NCBI GenBank assembly: GCA_028565635.1
Contig: JAOXYB010035794.1
Coordinates: 1 to 13,843, forward strand
Direction: 5' to 3'
Source: Phoronis ovalis
Lineage: Eukaryota > Phoronida > Phoronidae
Length of the DNA: 13,843 nucleotides
Below, in pieces: positions 8,628 through 13,843 of the stretch. Below the pieces are notes generated by a model, which ran no database searches, had not been told where the DNA came from, and worked only from the letters and a program-made list of their open reading frames with translations. Every line of letters begins with the position of its first letter. Positions within the stretch are counted from its first letter, which is position 1. Made by a program: the position numbers and the translations under genes.

Positions 8628-8696
8628 AACTTCAGAAACAAAATGCACGTACACAGCAAAGTAAAAAACGAGTCTCAATTGCTAAATGTACATTGT
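8628..8696 (+). CDS. Candidate second coding exon (69 nt, phase 1-1)
   Basis: Seen: an acceptor-like tract (TTGTTGTTTTTTTTGAAG, AG at 8626-8627) is followed by 69 bases that stay open when read from the SNAG exon's phase 1. They encode a basic stretch including KQNARTQQSKKRVSIAKC and end at a full GTAAGT at 8697. The exon is symmetric (phase 1 at both ends), so including or skipping it keeps the downstream frame. Against it: the tract is almost all T, the residue before AG is A, no family is recognisable, and open stretches of about 23 codons are common by chance. The main support is the combination of matched phase and full donor. Confidence 0.22.
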
Positions 8697-8999
8697 GTAA
8701 GTAAACTGATAAATATAAATAAAACAGTCTAAAGTGAGTTCATAGAACTATACGTACAATGTAGAAATAACAGCATCCTTTGTTTTGTATAAAAATTAGG
8801 TCAATAGTTGAGGACGTAATCAAACACTGATCACGAAAAGTGTGACAATGTCATCATATGTCTATGCTAGCTCTAGTTTGATTTCTTCTATAGCACATGC
8901 TTATTGTTATCTTAATTCGTTTATATAATTAGAATGGAGACTTTGTGATTGTATAATTATGTCACGAACCGGTCATGTAACGCCTACACTACCAGTATC

Positions 9000-9011
9000 T
9001 ATATATATATA
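9000..9011. repeat. Short (TA)6 run
   Basis: Six TA units, extended by ACATA. This is ordinary microsatellite-like sequence. Confidence 0.8.
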
Positions 9012-9234
9012 CATAATTTCATAAAGTTAATAAATACATACATTCGTGTAATTATACATTATACCTAATATAATTTTACAAATTTTTTAGAATACGCTTA
9101 TGACTGATGACGAATAAAGTAAAAATAATGCGACCACCCTGGATTGCTCTTGAAAAAATAGTTCCTATAAGGATGGTGTTAATTGATTTTTTCCCGTCCG
9201 ATAACTGATTATTATTACTATTATTACAAGGTGA

Positions 9235-9615
9235 TTAATATAATTTAAACTTGTAGATGGTGAACATATGAAAAAGTATCTTCCTAGAGCCTGAAACAAT
9301 CCTTAACATAAACTTGCTCCTGCGTAAAGTAAAATAAAAGTTAAGAAATTGGACGGATAAAAAATATTGTGCCTTGTATGTTGTGACGGTAGCTGTCAGG
9401 ATATATAAAACTAAATAAACTCTTCGATATGTGCAGCGCTTTTTGATGCCAATAGCCACATTAATGTTATAAGGATTCGCTCGATGACTGGAAAAATATT
9501 TTGGAATAAAGTAAACGTTTAAGAATATAATATAATGACCCGAGCAAAATGAATTCTTTACAAGAACAAACACGCATGTGTCAGTTTTAGATGTATTGCG
9601 ATTATATTTGTACAA
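9235..9615 (-). CDS. 126-codon open frame, probably not a gene
   Basis: This is the longest open frame in the window. Its translation is rich in Tyr, Phe, Lys and Ile with hydrophobic patches such as VYLVLYILTATVTTY, but has no recognisable domain, signal peptide or periodicity. By my rough estimate (about 7.5% stops per codon at one-third G+C) a frame this long is expected about 0.1 times by chance, so it is mildly unusual. No splice sites, promoter or composition shift support it. Confidence 0.08.
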   Translation of the reverse strand: MYKYNRNTSKTDTCVFVLVKNSFCSGHYIIFLNVYFIPKYFSSHRANPYNINVAIGIKKRCTYRRVYLVLYILTATVTTYKAQYFLSVQFLNFYFTLRRSKFMLRIVSGSRKILFHMFTIYKFKLY

Positions 9616-10058
9616 TACCTGTACCGACAGAATATGGTATCAAGTAATACATCAGTGCACAGAAGAAAATGGAAATGCAACAATTACAAAAATGCGAGTA
9701 TGAAAACTTGTGTCTCGGTTACCGAAACCTAATAAAAATAAAAAATGACAAAAGAGTAAGCTATTTTTATTTAAACATTTTAATTTACCATGCATCTCCC
9801 TGAATTCCAAACATTAATTTTACTTAGAATTTTATTTTGCCAGGTTGTGTTGCGAAGTAATTGACGCGGTAATTAAAGTTTAAATCAAATATGCACACTA
9901 GTCATACGTACACAACACCTTGCGCACAACAAGCACTGATAAAAGCGGCATGTCTCCTCCCGCTATAGTAACTAAGTGGTCTTATCATCCTATCAGAACA
10001 TCATAAACTCCCGCAGTTGATAAAATACGAATTGAACCATTATAAAACCATAAATCAG

Positions 10059-10154
10059 ATATATCTATTGACAGTCTCATAGACACAACTGGGGCTACTG
10101 TTCACGAAATAGGCCGCGTTATAGAAACAGGAAATATGGACGTGATTTTTTATG
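10059..10154 (+). CDS. Candidate internal coding exon (phase 1-1)
   Basis: Seen: a frame open for 31 codons ends at G|GTAAGT (GT at 10155). Its codons give a protein-like string including DTTGATVHEIGRVIETGN and ending MDVIFY. Two acceptor choices, AG at 10057-10058 or AG at 10081-10082 (TCTCATAG), both leave two bases before the first full codon. Both therefore fit a phase 1 upstream exon. Neither has a strong pyrimidine tract, which is the main weakness. Neighbours: it lies about 1.7 kb downstream of the SNAG exon on the same strand and in the same frame. I recognise no domain, and this is not a zinc finger. Confidence 0.3.
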
Positions 10155-10188
10155 GTAAGTTTTATATGATACTGATGATGATTCGGCG

Positions 10189-10200
10189 TTTTTTTTTTTT
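10189..10200 (+). repeat. T12 homopolymer
   Basis: Twelve T in a row followed by CCATTT. It lies just downstream of the candidate donor at 10155. It could be a slippage tract, with no further meaning seen. Confidence 0.8.
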
Positions 10201-10872
10201 CCATTTAATTCTGTTGATGTTTAATACCACACTGCGTCTTGTAAGAACGTGCATTATGAACACACTATAAATGGTAATTTGTGTGGTTTCGAACTGTTTT
10301 CGAGAAACAATAACACATTTAAAAATATTAGCTTGTTTCTAAAATTAAAATAATTTATTGCCGTGTTGAATAAATTTCTAGCTGATTACCGGTTTGATTT
10401 AATAGAAATACTTGAATTTTGTTGAATAGGAAATGCATCTATTCCATACGATGTTATACGGTAGTTAGCCCATATAGAAAAATTGTACAGTTAACAAAAT
10501 TAAAATCATACCTCTATGTCTAATTTAGACACTTTAGCGATAAATAGTTTCAAACTTTTCTAAACAGAAATAATTAAAAAGTAAATACAGTTAAATACAA
10601 TGAACCCATACTAACCAGGACCATGACAAAGTATAGGACTGTTGTCCTGTAATAGACAATAGATTTATTTATATCTTTCTGAGAGGCGTTTTCGACAAAA
10701 AAAAATTGAGGATTTTTGGTCCTATAAGCACGTGTTACAGATGACTTCCTGTCATGCATATATTAAGTGCTTTGTGGTACTTTTTTTTTATTACAAAAAG
10801 ATATTTTCTGAACCCGCGCGATATAGCAGTTTAAAATGACAATGAATCATGGTCACAAGTGTTTCCCGCGAA

Positions 10873-10884
10873 TATACGCGTATA
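10873..10884. repeat. 12-bp palindrome TATACGCGTATA
   Basis: Perfectly self-complementary and centred on CGCG (an MluI-type ACGCGT core) in otherwise AT-rich DNA. It is followed by TACGTCAT, a bZIP-like word. Confidence 0.4.
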
Positions 10885-11856
10885 CGTCATTCACTGTAAG
10901 GGATATTGTTACTTGGTTTTTGCCCCAACAATGTGTAATTATCATACTCATAAACCATACATTGTGATTGTGAAGAATTCTTTAAAATATCGTCCTGAAC
11001 ATGTATACATTAAGTTTAGGTGGAACACTTTGGGTCGCCATTGTGCTATACATGAAATTTGAGAACTTTAGTAATAGTAGCTACAATTAAATTTATCCGA
11101 ATGCAGAAGCATGTGTTTAGCGATCCTGAATAATAGAGTTTTATCAAAATGTGATTAGAACATTTTTAGCGGAACTTTTGATGTGCAACAATGTCTAGGT
11201 TTCTTGGTAACTCTTGTTGTTATTATTAAAGAGGTAGTGTTCTTTTTTGCACCACAATGAAAAAATATAAAAATATAATTTCTGATACGAGCTTATCTTA
11301 TAGAGCGGTTTATAAACCACTATATTTTAAAATGATCATGATGATGTACTACCCGGATGTAGCATTGACTGCTTATCACTCAAACCACGAAAACAATATT
11401 TTATATTAAAACAAGCACACGAACAATCGGATTTGCTTTCTGGCACTATAGAACTTGTGTGTTGGTTGCTGTAACAATAAAAATATGAGCAATAAACACA
11501 TGTGTGGTCTCTGTAAAGCAACTGTGTTGGACAAAATGTTGGATTTTAGGGGTTTTGCGAAAAATGTATCTGTCAAAGGGACATAGGGTCTAACAGCTGA
11601 TAACATCGAGAAACATTTGCAAAATTTGTTTTGTTATGACTATCTCAAGTCTCATTAATTTTCGAGCCAATTTTATTTATTGTTCGAAAAAGGACACGCA
11701 TAGCGTTGTGCTCATACACTGAAAAAAGCGTAACACATGAATTGCTAGTCTAGTTACAGGACAAGAGTGAACATACTATTGTGTACAAATTGGGCCAATT
11801 CATATCTTGTTCCAAAAAGATTAATGTGAATATCACCATACAGATGTAATAACATG

Positions 11857-11876
11857 TGTTCTAACCTGTTCTAACA
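11857..11876 (+). repeat. Two tandem 10-base units
   Basis: TGTTCTAACC is followed directly by TGTTCTAACA. A short tandem duplication. Confidence 0.7.
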
Positions 11877-12693
11877 TGGCATATGAGTGTAGCTAAGATA
11901 AAGTAACGCAAAGTATCACAAAATCTCTTCTAAAATGGCGCGTATAAGAGCAGTGTTATTATATTAATTTATTGCCCGGACTTATTGCATATTTTAATAT
12001 AGCATACATACACAATTCAAATGAGGATATTTACTTTAGTATTAGGGTCATTTTGTACATAGTATTTCCAAAGTGTAAACAATCTGAATTTACGCCAGTA
12101 AAAATGAGAATGAATTTTTTTATTCATTTCGCATCTCAGTTTACCACGATACTAAAATAAAATAGTCTCAGGTTTACCCCACACAAACGACAAACTGTCT
12201 CTGGGCTTAGGACATTCAGTTAAACTTTCTACAAACTCATTAGATGTTTTAACTTCATGTTGATATGTTTCCTTGTTTCGCTAATTAATGCAACCGTATC
12301 AAAGTTAAATTTATTTCCCATGAAAATGCTTGTGTGAAAAATAATTTAGAAAAAGGAAAAAGCAGAACTGATGTTAATTCTTGGCGTTAACTTGGAATTT
12401 TTTTTAAAATATTTATTGAGAAAGCCGCAGCGACAACTGTATAACAAAACTGAACTAGTATTCAGTAGCACTTTTTAATTATTGTATATTTAAATTACCA
12501 CTTAAAACATTCTTAAAGTTCCTGCTAAAGTATGACATGGTTCAAAGTCAGACTTCTTATCAAAAATGTAAGAAAAATATGTTATTAAAAAGTAAGACAT
12601 TTTTTAATTGATACATTTCATGTCAATGTGTGTGTGTCAAAAAGTTGATGAAACAGACAACAAGGGGTAATCTGTCTACCCAATTCTTTCCAG

Positions 12694-12818
12694 TAAAAAA
12701 TATACCACGAGTCGAAATATTTGTGTCAGGTGGAGTTAGAAAAAATGGAATTCCTATATTTAGAAGCTTTTTAGAAACTGGTGAAAATTTTGTGAAGTTT
12801 CGAAAACAAACAAACTAG
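12694..12818 (+). CDS. Candidate terminal coding exon with TAG stop
   Basis: Seen: a good acceptor (CTGTCTACCCAATTCTTTCCAG, AG at 12692-12693) precedes two bases and then 40 sense codons and TAG at 12816-12818. The leading TA fits a phase 1 donor such as those at 8352, 8697 and 10155. The peptide includes IPRVEIFVSGGVRKNG and then FRSFLETGENFVKF, with a basic tail. AATAAA follows about 140 bases after the stop. The frame is also open upstream to an ATG at 12630, so an independent 62-codon frame is an alternative reading. No domain is recognised. Joined to the SNAG and 10059-10154 exons it completes a 96-residue frame, or 119 residues with 8628-8696. Confidence 0.3.
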
Positions 12819-12958
12819 GTCATCATGAAATGTCTTGGGGATACGTTAAACGCAATTATTACTTTCTGTGGCCTAAAATACCAATAAGTGATGGATCTGT
12901 CATTGAAACAATATACTTCCCTTAACAAGGTTATGCTTAACAAAGTCTTAATTTATTT

Positions 12959-12964
12959 AATAAA
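12959..12964 (+). terminator. Possible polyadenylation signal
   Basis: AATAAA lies 141 bases after the TAG of the candidate terminal exon. A GT-containing stretch (AGGAATGTGCTTAAGGTATG) follows within about 40 bases, which is the usual layout of a cleavage and polyadenylation site. A second AATAAA is at 13054-13059. The hexamer is frequent in DNA this AT-rich, so position is the only real support. Confidence 0.25.
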
Positions 12965-13599
12965 GTTAGAAGTTTAAACATGCAGGAATGTGCTTAAGGT
13001 ATGTCGTCATCACTTAGATTACCACACTTTCTAATTCCCCGTGATCTTGCCATAATAAAGCTTGTTAAGAACAAAAATGCATATATTATTAAAGTTTTAA
13101 GTAAATTTCCTTTTGGCTACTTGTATTGATATTGGAATAACATATTTAATTAGAAAAAAATCTGGCGCCATGTAAGTTTTCATAATAATACTAAGTAATA
13201 CAATCCGCGGTTTGTGACACCTTGTCCTTTAGACCGCTTTTTAAGAAATTCTGTGCTTTACTGTGTATTTCTGTGTATTTCATTCCATCAAACTCTACAT
13301 TAAAAAAAATAATTAAAATTCAATGTTCTATCTTATATATAGACTATATACATAAACTGGCTTTTACAGAAAGGCGAAACTAATAAAAATAATATCGTTA
13401 CATTTTAATTATTTTTGTAATGACTACATCGTATAAGATTTGTTTTACCATTTAAAACAACAACACTTTAGTTTTGTTCTTCTGGCGTATTTGTCAATCC
13501 CAAGTACTTCTCGTCTTGAATGGCGATTATTATACCGATAGTTCCAATATAAACTTAGACAACAAAAAAATTAACTTTTACCGATGATCTAATACTTAC
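12965..13599. other. 3' flank between convergent candidates, no clear gene
   Basis: This is AT-rich DNA with a second AATAAA (13054-13059) and the short tandem repeat at 13251-13280. Around 13550-13470 the minus strand is open for 28 codons with protein-like content (ending GLTNTPEEQN), but the nearby AG at 13555-13554 would make an intron of only 46 bases with the wrong phase. I see no supported gene. Confidence 0.5.
13251..13280 (+). repeat. Three tandem 10-base units
   Basis: CTGTGCTTTA, CTGTGTATTT, CTGTGTATTT: two identical units and one diverged at three positions. A small tandem repeat with no further pattern seen. Confidence 0.7.
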
Positions 13600-13647
13600 G
13601 AATTGCTTATATCCTGTCACAGCCATCGTTGTCATGATGAAATCCAT
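13600..13647 (-). CDS. Candidate minus-strand short exon ending at a GTAAGT donor
   Basis: On the minus strand ATG at 13647 opens 16 codons (MDFIMTTMAVTGYKQF) ending exactly at TTC|GTAAGTATT, with GT at 13599-13598. It is the only full GTAAGT I found on this strand. An in-frame TAA lies seven codons upstream, so it could only be a first coding exon. The first ATG has a poor context (T at -3); the ATG four codons later has A at -3. The short open stretch at about 13550-13470 does not join it in frame. Weak candidate. Confidence 0.12.
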
Positions 13648-13736
13648 ACAATTAGAGTTTCCACGTTAACAGATTATAGTTCTACACTGCAAATTTAAGC
13701 TAGAAAGTCTTTCCATTCTTTTTTGACACCTATCAT

Positions 13737-13806
13737 TTAATCACAGCCCACATCATCAAATACATAATCGGAAGCTTCCGCAAACAAACGTTTGGTGCAA
13801 CGGTAC
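13737..13806 (-). CDS. Candidate minus-strand terminal exon, 22 codons
   Basis: Seen on the minus strand: a pyrimidine-rich acceptor (ATGATCTTTTCTTAG) is followed by one base and then 22 codons ending in TAA at 13739-13737. The peptide includes YRCTKRLFAEASDYVF followed by an acidic DD and a Cys near the end. An in-frame TGA lies just 5' of the acceptor, so the frame opens only with splicing. The leading single base implies a phase 2 intron. No family is recognised. If real, it is the 3' end of a gene convergent with the SNAG gene. It is short enough to be chance. Confidence 0.22.
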
Positions 13807-13843
13807 CTAAGAAAAGATCATGAGGCCGGTGACTAAAGTCTTA

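Larger units (their letters stand above)
8697..10058. other. Putative intron, AT-rich
   Basis: If the flanking candidate exons are real this is intron. It contains a (TA)6 run at 9000-9011 and the longest open frame in the window, on the minus strand at 9235-9615 (126 codons). I found no RNA gene or mobile element. Confidence 0.35.
10155..12693. other. Putative intron or non-coding stretch, AT-rich
   Basis: It contains a T12 run (10189-10200), the 12-bp palindrome TATACGCGTATA (10873-10884) and a 10-base tandem duplication (11857-11876). The small frames at 10574-10759, 10859-11062, 11336-11606 and 11972-12160 have no domain or splice support. A decent acceptor at about 12200 (CTGTCTCTGGGCTTAG) opens only 17 codons and has no donor. 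Confidence 0.4.

Noticed and set aside
12190-12260. Acceptor-like CTGTCTCTGGGCTTAG as another exon start
   Set aside because: It opens only 17 codons in the required phase before a stop, with no donor or polyadenylation context.
13470-13555. 28 open minus-strand codons ending GLTNTPEEQN as a partner for the GTAAGT exon at 13600
   Set aside because: The implied intron would be only 46 bases, and the phases do not match: the joined frame hits a stop within eight codons.
13738-13760. miR-2/miR-13-like seed (ATCACAGCC) near the 3' end
   Set aside because: The 60 bases before it contain no sequence able to pair with it as a hairpin arm, and the bases after the seed differ from the family.
1-13843. 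tRNA, rRNA, snRNA, CRISPR array or intact mobile element
   Set aside because: No B-box-like T-loop, repeat-spacer pattern, terminal inverted repeat pair with target duplication, or transposase/reverse-transcriptase motif was seen on either strand by eye.
8352-13843. C2H2 zinc-finger exon that would complete a standard SNAG factor
   Set aside because: I found no C-x2-C...H-x3-H pattern or TGEKP-type linker in any plus-strand frame downstream of the SNAG exon.

Overview
The window reads as AT-rich (roughly two-thirds A+T) non-coding DNA from a eukaryotic nuclear genome, almost certainly an animal. There are no closely packed open reading frames, Shine-Dalgarno-led genes, operons, tRNAs, rRNAs, CRISPR arrays or recognisable transposase or reverse-transcriptase genes. 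About fifteen ATG-started frames of 60 codons or more occur. By my rough estimate that is what random DNA of this composition gives, so frame length alone supports nothing here.

The one firm coding signal is a very short exon on the + strand at 8282-8351. It starts with ATG, encodes MPKSFLVKSYSRHAAG and seven more residues, and runs into a textbook splice donor (G|GTAAGT). MPKSFLVK is a SNAG motif (consensus MPRSFLVK), the N-terminal repressor peptide of animal zinc-finger factors of the Snail/Slug, Scratch, Gfi1, INSM and OVO-like groups. It recruits the LSD1/CoREST demethylase complex. This suggests a metazoan genome; a mollusc or other invertebrate is a guess. The roughly 8 kb upstream would then be the 5' flank or a 5' UTR intron.

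Downstream, three weaker + strand exon candidates (8628-8696, 10059-10154, 12694-12818) join to the SNAG exon in the same frame, every junction in phase 1. The last ends in a stop and is followed by an AATAAA at 12959. If all are real, the window holds a whole small gene encoding about 96-119 residues with a SNAG peptide and no zinc fingers, which would be unusual. If they are not, the fingers lie beyond the window. I see no C2H2 finger here.

Other parts, in order: 1-660, flank with a tight cluster of CAGGTG E-boxes at 471-647; 661-2650, featureless AT-rich DNA with one strong minus-strand acceptor-like tract; 2659-2766, clustered palindromes and homeodomain sites; 2830-5010, AT-rich DNA with a short direct repeat, a TAATTA cluster and a diverged duplication; 5018-5392, a small frame and a very strong acceptor-like tract; 5393-8281, flank with CACCTG boxes, palindromes, a hairpin and a fused acceptor/donor site at 7375-7383; 8352-12693, putative introns; 12819-13843, a 3' flank with two weak minus-strand exon candidates that would belong to a convergent neighbour.
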